This document shows, piece by piece, positions 26,164 to 36,787 of a DNA stretch of 64,000 nt. Positions within the stretch are counted from its first letter, which is position 1; the number at the start of each line of letters is the position of its first letter. This stretch comes from Planctomycetota bacterium (GTDB lineage Bacteria; Planctomycetota; UBA1135; GCA-002686595): the NCBI GenBank assembly GCA_023150475.1, contig JAKLKU010000021.1:57565-121564 (forward strand). Direction: 5' to 3'. The notes beneath the pieces are model-generated. The model saw nothing but the letters and a program-made list of their open reading frames with translations. It did no database searches and was not told where the DNA came from. A program made the position numbers and the translations under genes.

Positions 26164-27390
26164 TCAGCCCTTGACGCACACGACTTGGCGCAGTGTGTGC
26201 ACGACTTCGACGAGATCCTGCTGCGCCGCCATCACGGCGTCGATCGGCTTGTACGCGGCCGGAGTCTCGTCGATCACGTCCTTGTCCTTGCGGCACTCGA
26301 CGTGCGCGGTCATGCGCTTGTGGTCGGTCAGCGTGAACGTGCGCTTCGCTTCGTGACGCGACATCGCACGACCGGCGCCGTGGCTGCAGCTCTCGAAGCT
26401 CTCCGGATGGCCTTTGCCGCGCACGATGTACGTCGCGGCGCCCATCGAGCCCGGGATGATGCCGAGCTCGCCGAGGCCGGCGCGCACCGCGCCCTTGCGC
26501 GTGACGAACACGTGCTCGCCGTAGTGGAACTCGCGTTGCACGTAGTTGTGGTGGCAGTTGACCGCGAGCACGTCGGCGCGGAACTTCGGCAGACGGCGAT
26601 CGCTCTGCACCGCTTCGATCACGGCGCGCATCATCAAGCGCCGGTTGGTCGTCGCGAAGCGTTGCGCCCATTCGACCGCTTCGACGTAGTCGGCGAAGTG
26701 CTCGCTGCCTTCCTCGAGGTACGCGAGATCACGATCGGGCAAGTTGCCGAGCGCGCGGCCCATGTCCTCCTTCGCGAGCTCGATGAAGTAGCTGCCGATC
26801 TTGTTGCCGATCCCGCGCGAACCCGAGTGCAAGAGGAACCAGACGGCGTCGCTCTCGTCGAGGCAGACCTCGATGAAGTGGTTGCCGGTGCCGAGCGTGC
26901 CGAGATGCACGACCGTGTTCGCGCCTTTCACGGCGCGGTGCTTCGCGGCGATGCGCTCGAAGCCCTCCGAGAGTTCGGCCCAAGCGTTCTCGACGCGCGT
27001 CGGCGGGTTGCCCCACGAACCGGGATCGCGGCCGCGGCCGACCTCGCGGCCGTGGGGGACGGCCTTCTCGATCGCCGCGCGCATCGCTGCGAGGTCGTCG
27101 GGCAAGTCGTTCGCCGTCAGCGTCGTCTTCGTCGCCATCATGCCGCAGCCGATGTCGACGCCGACGGCGGCCGGGATGATCGCGCGCAACGTCGGGATCA
27201 CGCTGCCGACGGTCGCGCCGATCCCGAAGTGCACGTCGGGCATCGCGGCGACCCACTTGTGCACGATGCCGAGCGCCGCGACGTTCGCGAGCTGCTTCTT
27301 CGACTGCTCGTCGAACGCGACGCCGTGCACCCAGGCCTTGATGGGCACGCCGCGTTCGTTGTCGATCTGGACGTAGTTGCCGGTGGTCAT
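26164..27390 (-). CDS. rtcB: RNA-splicing ligase RtcB
   Basis: This protein has 408 residues from ATG 27390. RtcB joins RNA 2',3'-cyclic phosphate or 3'-phosphate ends to 5'-OH ends with GTP and Mn. All key residues are visible: C82 in GVDIGCGMMA, N170 and H171 in LGTGNHFIEV, H188 in LHSGSRG, the NCHHNY metal site and H337 in CSHGAGRAMSR, the guanylylated histidine. Length and spacing fit the E. coli enzyme (C78, H337). A 751-base gene-free stretch lies upstream, with a TAGACT -10-like element about 29 bases before the start and a small hairpin at 27401-27417. It is followed by rtcA. Confidence 0.95.
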   Translation of the reverse strand: MTTGNYVQIDNERGVPIKAWVHGVAFDEQSKKQLANVAALGIVHKWVAAMPDVHFGIGATVGSVIPTLRAIIPAAVGVDIGCGMMATKTTLTANDLPDDLAAMRAAIEKAVPHGREVGRGRDPGSWGNPPTRVENAWAELSEGFERIAAKHRAVKGANTVVHLGTLGTGNHFIEVCLDESDAVWFLLHSGSRGIGNKIGSYFIELAKEDMGRALGNLPDRDLAYLEEGSEHFADYVEAVEWAQRFATTNRRLMMRAVIEAVQSDRRLPKFRADVLAVNCHHNYVQREFHYGEHVFVTRKGAVRAGLGELGIIPGSMGAATYIVRGKGHPESFESCSHGAGRAMSRHEAKRTFTLTDHKRMTAHVECRKDKDVIDETPAAYKPIDAVMAAQQDLVEVVHTLRQVVCVKG

Positions 27391-28141
27391 CGCGTGAGTG
27401 CGCCGCTTTCGGCGGCGAGAGAGTCTACCGGCGAGGCGCGCGAGCGTGGGTCGCGGTGCCGGGCGCGACGGAGCGGACGAGCGGTCGTGCGTGCGTCCCT
27501 GGCACTGCCAGCGCGCGCGCACCGCCGGAAGTCGAGCTCGCGTCGTCGCCGGTGATTCGGCGACGTGGCGTCTTGGCATCTCGGCGACGGCGGGCTCTGC
27601 GGGTTCGTCTGGCTCGGCGGACGCACGCCGCGAGCACGACGGTTCGAGAGCGAGACGGTGACGCACGGACGCGGCGCGAGTGACGAGCGTTCACGCGAAG
27701 CGGATCGCGGCGACGTGTCGCGTTGCTCGACGAGCGTCGTCGTCGCGGCGCGGGCGCGCGACGCGATGGGGGTGCTCGCGAACCACGCGTGCGTCGACCC
27801 GAGCGGTCGTTCCGTCGTCGCCTGGATCGCGGGCTGCGCTCGACGCGACACGTTCGTGCGTACTCGTCGACACGAGTTCGCGCGAAGCGCGCAACGTGCG
27901 AGCGCAACGAATTCCGTCGTCGAACGCGCGGTGCGAATCTCGAGCTGCGGCCGAGTGCGCAGACTCGGATTCTTCGACTACGCACAGGTGCGAGTCTCGA
28001 CGCGTCGACGTTATGCGCGAGTCACCGCGCGCACACCACGGACATTCGGATCCAGTTACGGTTGGAGAGTTCACTTCGGCGCCGACACTGGATCGTTCGA
28101 TCCCCACGTGCGCCGCCCGGCCGACTCTCACGCACCGCACC
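27391..28141. other. Long gene-poor region between rtcB and a radical SAM gene
   Basis: There are 751 bases with no frame that shows convincing codon use or a recognisable protein. Visible items are a hairpin CGCCGC-TTTCG-GCGGCG (27401-27417) in the rtcB leader, a TAGACT-like element (minus strand) before it, and a dyad GGATCG-TT-CGATCC (28090-28103) about 40 bases before the gene at 28142. An unrecognised small RNA or regulatory region is possible. Confidence 0.45.
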
Positions 28142-29683
28142 ATGAAAGTCCTCCACATCACGCGCACGTTGCCGCAAGAAATGCTCGGGCCGATGTATCT
28201 CTCCCGAGCCGTCAAGAACGCCGGCCACGAGATGCGCGCGATCTGTCTCCCGGACGTCCGCTGGCTCCAGAAGATCCGCGAGTACCAGCCCGACGTGATC
28301 ACGTGGTCGCTGATGACCGGCAACCACCGTCCGATCTTCGACGTCAACCGCTTCTTGAAGTCGAAGTTCGACTTCTTCTCGTTGATGGGCGGGCCGCACG
28401 TCACGTTCGTCCCGGAAAGCGCGCGCGAGCCGGGCGTCGACGCGCTCTGCATCGGCGAAGGCGAAGAAGCGATCGTCGAGCTCTTGAACACGCTCCAAGA
28501 GAAGCGTGATTGGCGCGGCATCCAGAACCTCGCATGGGCCGACAAGGACGGCACGATCCGCAAGAACCCGGTGCGGCCGCTGGTGCGCGACCTCGATTCG
28601 CTCGGTTTCCCCGATCGTTCGCTGATCTACGACGCGCAGCCGCTGTATCGCAACAGCCCGCGCAAGGTCGTCGTGACGCAGCGCGGCTGCCCGATGCTCT
28701 GCACGTTCTGCTTCCACCACGCGTGGAAGAACAAGATCTACGGCGCGAAGAACAGCGACTACGTTCGCAAGCGCTCGGTCAGCCACGTGATCGAAGAAGT
28801 GCAACGCATGCGGGCCGAATACCCGCTCGAGTTCGTCCACTTCCTCGACGACATCTTCAACATCAGCTCGAGCTGGCTCGCCGAGTTCTGCCAGCGTTGG
28901 CCGCGCGAGGTCGGGCTCCCGTTCGACGTCATCCTGATGGCGAACCTCACGAAGGAGGAGCACATCGCGCAGCTCAAGAGCGCCGGCTGCGTCTACGCTC
29001 GCATCGCCTTCGAAGCGGCGAACGACTACGTGCGCAACGAAGTGTTCAAGAAGAACACCGAGCGCCGACAGCTCATCGATGCGTCGGGCTGGATCAAGAA
29101 GTACGGGATTCGTCTCGGGTCGCTCAACATGCTCGGCGGACCCGGTGGCTCGCTCGAGGACGACTTCGAGACCGTCAAGCTCAACATCGAATGCAAGGTG
29201 GATCACCCGCTGTGCTCGATCGTGCAGCCGTACCCCGAGTTCGAGCTCAACGACATCACGAAGAACATGGGCATCGCCGTCGCCGAGCTCGACCAGTTCC
29301 CGTCGCAGTTCAACCGGGATGCGACGATCGACGTGCCCGACAAACAGGCGATCGAGAACCTGCACAAGTGGTTCCCGGTGCTCGTGCGTTATCCCGGGCT
29401 GATGCCGCTCGCGCGCAAGACGGTGCACAAGCGTTGGATGCGGACGCCGTTGCTCGCGATGTACATGCTGTACTCCGAGTGGATGGTCACCGAGCAGAAC
29501 CAGCTCTACAACCAGGCGCGCGGCTTGGGTCGCGTGAAGCGTTGGGGCCCGGTCGACTTCGGCACGCGCATCGCGACGAAGGGCTTCATCCGTGTCGCGG
29601 GATCGCTGGGCGCGAAGGTCGTGCAGCGCATGTCGACGAAACTGCAGATGGGCGACGAGCGCGTCGTCGCGCACGTCGAGTGA
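28142..29683 (+). CDS. B12-binding-domain radical SAM protein
   Basis: This protein has 513 residues from ATG 28142. The N-terminal 150 residues form a Rossmann-like cobalamin-binding domain (MKVLHITRTLP, DVITWSLMTGNHRP, FFSLMGGPHVTF, LCIGEGEEA). The radical SAM core follows, with C183, C187 and C190 in RGCPMLCTFCFHH binding a 4Fe-4S cluster, then HFLDDIFNIS, LMANLTKE, RIAFEAANDYVRN and LNMLGGPGGSLEDD. There is no DxHxxG motif in the B12 domain, so cobalamin may bind base-off or the domain may be degenerate, as in many members. Such enzymes do radical methylations or rearrangements, including lipid and natural-product modification. The substrate is unknown. A strong hairpin ends the gene. Confidence 0.85.
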   Translation: MKVLHITRTLPQEMLGPMYLSRAVKNAGHEMRAICLPDVRWLQKIREYQPDVITWSLMTGNHRPIFDVNRFLKSKFDFFSLMGGPHVTFVPESAREPGVDALCIGEGEEAIVELLNTLQEKRDWRGIQNLAWADKDGTIRKNPVRPLVRDLDSLGFPDRSLIYDAQPLYRNSPRKVVVTQRGCPMLCTFCFHHAWKNKIYGAKNSDYVRKRSVSHVIEEVQRMRAEYPLEFVHFLDDIFNISSSWLAEFCQRWPREVGLPFDVILMANLTKEEHIAQLKSAGCVYARIAFEAANDYVRNEVFKKNTERRQLIDASGWIKKYGIRLGSLNMLGGPGGSLEDDFETVKLNIECKVDHPLCSIVQPYPEFELNDITKNMGIAVAELDQFPSQFNRDATIDVPDKQAIENLHKWFPVLVRYPGLMPLARKTVHKRWMRTPLLAMYMLYSEWMVTEQNQLYNQARGLGRVKRWGPVDFGTRIATKGFIRVAGSLGAKVVQRMSTKLQMGDERVVAHVE

Positions 29684-29703
29684 GTCCGGCGCCTGGAACG
29701 CAG

Positions 29704-29745
29704 CGCGCGCCGCACGGGAGCGTTGAGCTCGCGGTGCGGCGCGCG
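29704..29745. terminator. Bidirectional hairpin between radical SAM gene and gcvP
   Basis: A perfect 12-bp stem, CGCGCGCCGCAC pairing with GTGCGGCGCGCG, encloses an 18-base loop that itself has a GAGC/GCTC stem. It lies between convergent stops at 29683 and 29763. No U-tract follows. Confidence 0.6.
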
Positions 29746-29762
29746 GTGGAGAGGCCGTAGGC

Positions 29763-32699
<2,937 letters not shown>

Positions 32700-32862
32700 G
32701 GAACCTGATCCTTGCTCGAGAGAACGGAGGTCGCGAAGCGCCTGCTCGGCTTCGGGCGGCGCGCGAAAGAACGCGTGAGTCTAACGCTCGCACGGGTGCT
32801 TTTGGACCCCTCGCCGAAGTGCGCAATCCGGGCCGCGCAGAGGCGTTTCGCGAGGTCCGCGC

Positions 32863-32868
32863 TATAAC
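32863..32868 (+). promoter_or_regulatory. -10 element TATAAC of the Rsm22-type gene
   Basis: TATAAC ends 6 bases before the GTG at 32875, the same spacing as for alkC and four other genes. No good -35 is seen. It suggests transcription begins at the start codon. Confidence 0.5.
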
Positions 32869-32874
32869 GCCGCC

Positions 32875-33933
32875 GTGCGCGACGACGCAGCCGACTTCGA
32901 CCCGGAAACGCTCGATTGGGAGCGACTCGAGACGTTGCGCGACGGCTTCCTCGAAGGGAGTCGCGGGGGCGCTCGAGGCGGCGGTCACGGGGGGGCGTTC
33001 GCCGGTTCGTACTGGCGCGACGCGGCGGACGTCGAGCTCTACGACTGCACGTTCGGCCGCCGCATCGCCTGGAAGTGGAGCGCGGTGCTCGACGAACTCG
33101 CCGCGCGCGGTTTCGTGTTGCCCGCCGGGCGTTGGCTCGACTGGGGCGCGGGCAGCGCGATCGCGACGCGCGAGGTACTACGCCGTTCGGCCGAGTCGCT
33201 GCGGCCGCACGTGACGTTGTTCGATCGCTCGTCGGTCGCGTTGGAGTACGCGCGCGAGGCGCTCGCCGTGGAACGCGCGGGACTCTCGATCGACGTCACG
33301 AACCGCGCCGACGCGATCGCGACGAGCGGCTTCGACCTCGTGCTCGTGAGCCACGTGATGAGCGAGCTCTCGCCTCGCGAACTCGGCGACTTGGTCGCGT
33401 TGCTCTCGACGGCGCGCGCGTTCGTGTGGGTCGATGCGGCGACGCGCGACGAGTCGCGGGCGCTGTCGGCGGTGCGCGAGCGACTGCTCGAGGTCCACGA
33501 CCCGGTCGCGCCTTGTCCGCATCGCGAAGCGTGCGGTGTGCTCGCCGCGGGCCGCGAGCGCGATTGGTGCCACTTCTTCGCCACGCCGCCGGCGCGGGTC
33601 TTCACGGCGAGCGAGTGGGGGCACTTCGGCCGGCGCCTCGGTGTCGATCTGCGCAGTCTGCCGTACTCCTTCCTCGCGATGCGTTCGCGCGCCGCGGAGC
33701 GCACCGAGCCGGTGCCGTCGACGGCCTCGCGTTTGCTAGGGCGTGCTCGCGTCGAACGCGCCGCGCTGCACGTCGAGTGTTGCGAGGCCGAAGGCGTGCG
33801 CGAACGGCGCCTGTTGCGCCGCCGCGATGGCAATCTCTTCAAACGGCTGAGCGAGAACCGCCACGCGCCGAAGCTCGTGCGTTGGCGTCTCGAGGGCGAA
33901 GAACTCGTCGGGATCGACGAAGAGCTCGCCTGA
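32875..33933 (+). CDS. Rsm22/METTL17-type ribosomal small-subunit methyltransferase-like protein
   Basis: This protein has 352 residues from a GTG. The Rossmann methyltransferase fold shows a SAM site WLDWGAGSAIATREVL (88-103), an acidic strand end VTLFDRSS, and FDLVLVSHVMSELS (153-166). Residues C214 and C220 in CPHREAC, C232 in RDWCHF, and C302/C303 give the four-cysteine pattern reported to bind a 4Fe-4S cluster in METTL17 and Rsm22. The family binds the small ribosomal subunit during assembly; catalytic activity is uncertain. A Gly/Arg-rich loop lies at 29-44. The heme-binding gene follows after 22 bases, so both may be co-transcribed. Confidence 0.8.
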   Translation: MRDDAADFDPETLDWERLETLRDGFLEGSRGGARGGGHGGAFAGSYWRDAADVELYDCTFGRRIAWKWSAVLDELAARGFVLPAGRWLDWGAGSAIATREVLRRSAESLRPHVTLFDRSSVALEYAREALAVERAGLSIDVTNRADAIATSGFDLVLVSHVMSELSPRELGDLVALLSTARAFVWVDAATRDESRALSAVRERLLEVHDPVAPCPHREACGVLAAGRERDWCHFFATPPARVFTASEWGHFGRRLGVDLRSLPYSFLAMRSRAAERTEPVPSTASRLLGRARVERAALHVECCEAEGVRERRLLRRRDGNLFKRLSENRHAPKLVRWRLEGEELVGIDEELA

Positions 33934-33955
33934 GGGGGCTCGCGGGATCCTGCGC

Positions 33956-34474
33956 ATGTTCAAGCCCAAACGAATCGTCCTGGTGCTCGTGCTCCTGTTC
34001 GTCGTGTTGCAGCTCGTCCCGTACGGACGCGACCACACGAATCCGCCGGTCGGCGGCGAACCGCAGTGGTCGAGCCCGCGGGTGCGCGAGCTCGCGAAGC
34101 GCGCCTGTTTCGACTGCCACTCCAACGAGACCGCGTGGCCGTGGTACTCGAACGTCGCGCCGTTCTCGTGGCTCGTGCAGCGCGACGTCGACGAAGGACG
34201 CGGGCACTTGAACTTCTCGACGTTCGCCACGAGCGGCGGCGACGCGGACGAAGCAGCGGAACTGACCTCGAACGGCGAGATGCCTCCGTGGTTCTACCTG
34301 CCGTTGCATCCCGACGCGAAGCTGTCGGACGCCGAGAAGCGCGAACTCGCCGACGGCTTCACCGCGACGTTCGGCGCGGCGGGTGGCAAGGCGTCCGCCG
34401 AGACTCACGGCGAGACGCCAGGCGAGTCGCACGGCGGAGCGCGCGACGAGCGCGAAGCCCACGAGCGCGAGTAG
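33956..34474 (+). CDS. Membrane-anchored heme-binding domain protein
   Basis: This 172-residue protein has a single N-terminal membrane anchor (about 7-22, RIVLVLVLLFVVLQLVP) followed by a periplasmic haem-bd domain. The heme motif is C51-x-x-C54-H55 in ACFDCHSNETAWPWYSN, with the WPWY, PFSW and MPPWFYL signatures of this small family. The distal ligand is unclear. The last 35 residues are charged and rich in His, Glu and Gly, perhaps metal-binding or disordered. Such proteins probably take part in periplasmic electron transfer. It follows the Rsm22-type gene closely, though a functional link is not obvious. Confidence 0.85.
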   Translation: MFKPKRIVLVLVLLFVVLQLVPYGRDHTNPPVGGEPQWSSPRVRELAKRACFDCHSNETAWPWYSNVAPFSWLVQRDVDEGRGHLNFSTFATSGGDADEAAELTSNGEMPPWFYLPLHPDAKLSDAEKRELADGFTATFGAAGGKASAETHGETPGESHGGARDEREAHERE

Positions 34475-34486
34475 TTCCATCCAATG

Positions 34487-34524
34487 GCGCGCGCCGGACG
34501 GTGACTCGACCGTCCGGCGCGCGC
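34487..34524. terminator. Very stable bidirectional hairpin
   Basis: A perfect 16-bp stem, GCGCGCGCCGGACGGT pairing with ACCGTCCGGCGCGCGC, around the loop GACTCG lies between convergent stops at 34474 and 34581. A second, weaker dyad follows at 34535-34557. There is no U-tract. Confidence 0.65.
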
Positions 34525-34580
34525 TGCATGCCTGCGCGCGGCTCGAGCTCGCGCGCGATCACGGCGTTACCGATGCCCCG

Positions 34581-36605
34581 TTACTGATGCACGGTCACAC
34601 CGTGCGCACCACCGCTCGCGATGTGGAAGCCGGGGTAGCCGATGTAGAGCAGCGCGTTGTACGACTCGTCCTTCGAGGTCAGCACGGTCGAGCAGTTGTC
34701 GAACGTGCCATCGTCGTTCCAGTCGTAGCGGATGCCCGCGTTGATCACGATGCCGCCCAAGTGGACCGGCGACTTCGTCGGGTGGTTCGGGTAGGTGCGG
34801 CCCAACCAACCATCCGCGCTGATGTTCTGCGAGTACGGCGCGGCCGACGACGCGGAGTTCGAGTCGGCGATCTCGAGGAACGTCAGTTGGTACTTGCGGC
34901 CCGAGTTGTGGCCACGGAAGACCTTGCCCGTGCTCATCACGAGCTCCAGGCGATAGCTGAACGTCGGCCGGTCGTACACCGCGCGGAAGAGCGCCGAGTC
35001 GAACGGATCGTTCGGGTTCGTGAGGTTCTCCCACACACCGAGGAACCACACGTTGCCGGCGGAGTCGAGCATCGGCGACGAGCACGACGGTCCGAGCAGC
35101 GTGCCGCCGGTCAGGTCGGTCGTGCCGACCAGACGACCGATGATGTTGCCCGAGCCGTCGAGCACGGGCTTGCCGGTCCCGGTCGGTCCGGTCGTGCCGT
35201 CGTTGTACGACGCCATCGTCCACGACACTGCGCCGGCGGGCGTGACCTTCGCGACGGCGATGTAGTTCGTGCCGGTGTTCGAGCCCACCTTGTTCGGGTG
35301 CGACAGCATCGCGGCCGCGAGCAAGTTGCCGCCTTGGTCGACGGCGAGGGAGACCTGGCCGTTGCCGCCGCGGAAGCCGACTTGGCTGCCCCAGTTGTCG
35401 AACTCGTTCGTGCCGGCGAGGTTGGTCGCGCCGGTCGCGTTGTCGGTGATCGTCGCCGGCCGGACGAGGCCGAGCTTGCCAGTGACGTTGCCGGCGCCGT
35501 CGATGCCCCAGAGGTTCATCAGCGACGCTTTGTTGTTCGCGTCGTAACCGACGATCGCGCAGATGCCGTTGGTGCTCGCGACCGACGCGTGGTTCTTCGG
35601 CGTGTAGCTGATGTTGCCGCGGTGGTTGACCGCGCCCGGCGCGAAGTGCGACGCGTCGGTGACGATCGAGCCGAAGGCGGTGCCGCGGACGTAACCGGCT
35701 GCTTGGTCCGTGCCGATGAAGAGCGGCGCGCCCGAAGTCGTCGCCGCGATGCCCGGAGGGCTCGTCACGGTGACGTTGTTGCGCACGAGCCAATCGGTGA
35801 CGAAGTTCGGTCCGCTGCCCTTGTCGAACGCGCCGCCGGCGAGCCAGTCGTTGCTGACGACGTTGAGGATGTTGTCGTTCCGCTGCGTGACCGCGACCTT
35901 GAAGATGTTGTCGTCGAACAGGTTGACGATCCCGGGGCAGTTCGAGCCGCTGAGCGCGAAGTCGTCGGCGCGGAAGATCAGGTTGCCCTTCGCGTCGATC
36001 GAACCCATGCCGAACTGCGACGAGTTGCTGAACGTGTCGCAACCGTTCACCGCGGCGACGGTGCGCGTCACGAAGAGGCGCGCCGGCGCGACGTCGGCGA
36101 TGTTGATCTGCGTCGAGATCATGCCGTTGTAGCTCGCGCCGCCGCCGGTCGTGGAGAACTCGGAGAACGCGGCGAACTGCTGCGTCCCGAGGCTCGCGGG
36201 CGGCGCGATCGTGCCGGCCGGATCGTTGATCGACGGATCGTTGGCGATGCCGGCACCCGGCGTGGTCCAGTACTGGTAGCTCGCCGACGGGAACGGCTGA
36301 TCACGCAACGCGCGGCGGCTGATGCCCTGACCCGAAAGCAGCGAGCCCGTGAACTGGGGCGCCGTGCGGCTGCTCTTCGCGAGCGGCGCGACGCCGAACG
36401 TCGTGCCCCACGAAGTGTTGAACGCGGCGAGATCGATGACGTAGCGGTTGACCTGTTCGGTGCCGGTCGGCGCCGTCGCGTCGTCCCAGGGGACGACGCA
36501 GTCGCCGGGCATGCAGCCGATTTTCGAGACGCTGTCCTGAGCCGTGGCGGGCAGAGCCGCCCAACCGGCGGTGATCCAGGTGACGAGGCAAAGGGATCGT
36601 TTCAT
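34581..36605 (-). CDS. Large secreted protein of unknown function
   Basis: This protein has 674 residues from ATG 36605, chosen because a signal peptide follows directly (SLCLVTWITAGWAALPATAQ). The frame is open further upstream but that part is basic low-quality sequence. The mature part is rich in Asn, Thr, Gly and Ser, with repeated strand-turn patterns (GSIDAKGNLIFRADD, WGIDGAGNVTGKLG, LAVDQGGNLLAAAML, PMLDSAGNVWFLG) resembling a beta-propeller whose blades hold D..GN. turns. It ends with a NDDGTFDNCS calcium-like loop. I do not recognise a family. An extracellular binding or structural protein is likely. Confidence 0.68.
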   Translation of the reverse strand: MKRSLCLVTWITAGWAALPATAQDSVSKIGCMPGDCVVPWDDATAPTGTEQVNRYVIDLAAFNTSWGTTFGVAPLAKSSRTAPQFTGSLLSGQGISRRALRDQPFPSASYQYWTTPGAGIANDPSINDPAGTIAPPASLGTQQFAAFSEFSTTGGGASYNGMISTQINIADVAPARLFVTRTVAAVNGCDTFSNSSQFGMGSIDAKGNLIFRADDFALSGSNCPGIVNLFDDNIFKVAVTQRNDNILNVVSNDWLAGGAFDKGSGPNFVTDWLVRNNVTVTSPPGIAATTSGAPLFIGTDQAAGYVRGTAFGSIVTDASHFAPGAVNHRGNISYTPKNHASVASTNGICAIVGYDANNKASLMNLWGIDGAGNVTGKLGLVRPATITDNATGATNLAGTNEFDNWGSQVGFRGGNGQVSLAVDQGGNLLAAAMLSHPNKVGSNTGTNYIAVAKVTPAGAVSWTMASYNDGTTGPTGTGKPVLDGSGNIIGRLVGTTDLTGGTLLGPSCSSPMLDSAGNVWFLGVWENLTNPNDPFDSALFRAVYDRPTFSYRLELVMSTGKVFRGHNSGRKYQLTFLEIADSNSASSAAPYSQNISADGWLGRTYPNHPTKSPVHLGGIVINAGIRYDWNDDGTFDNCSTVLTSKDESYNALLYIGYPGFHIASGGAHGVTVHQ

Positions 36606-36787
36606 GGGGTGCGGAACCTCTTCGTGGGTCGGGGCCGACCGAACTCTCGTGAGCGCCCTACGCGGCCACGGAACTCGACCGGACGCGCACGATAGGAACG
36701 CCGGCGTGGAAGCGGAAAGGTCCCGTCGATCAAACCTCGGCCAAGAAGTCGGATCGTCCCGACCCAGCGACTCGCACGCTCGCGAGC

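Noticed and set aside
27425..27985. Several open frames in the gene-poor region before rtcB
   Set aside because: Their translations are extremely Arg/Ser-rich and none has a ribosome site, conserved motif or sensible codon pattern.
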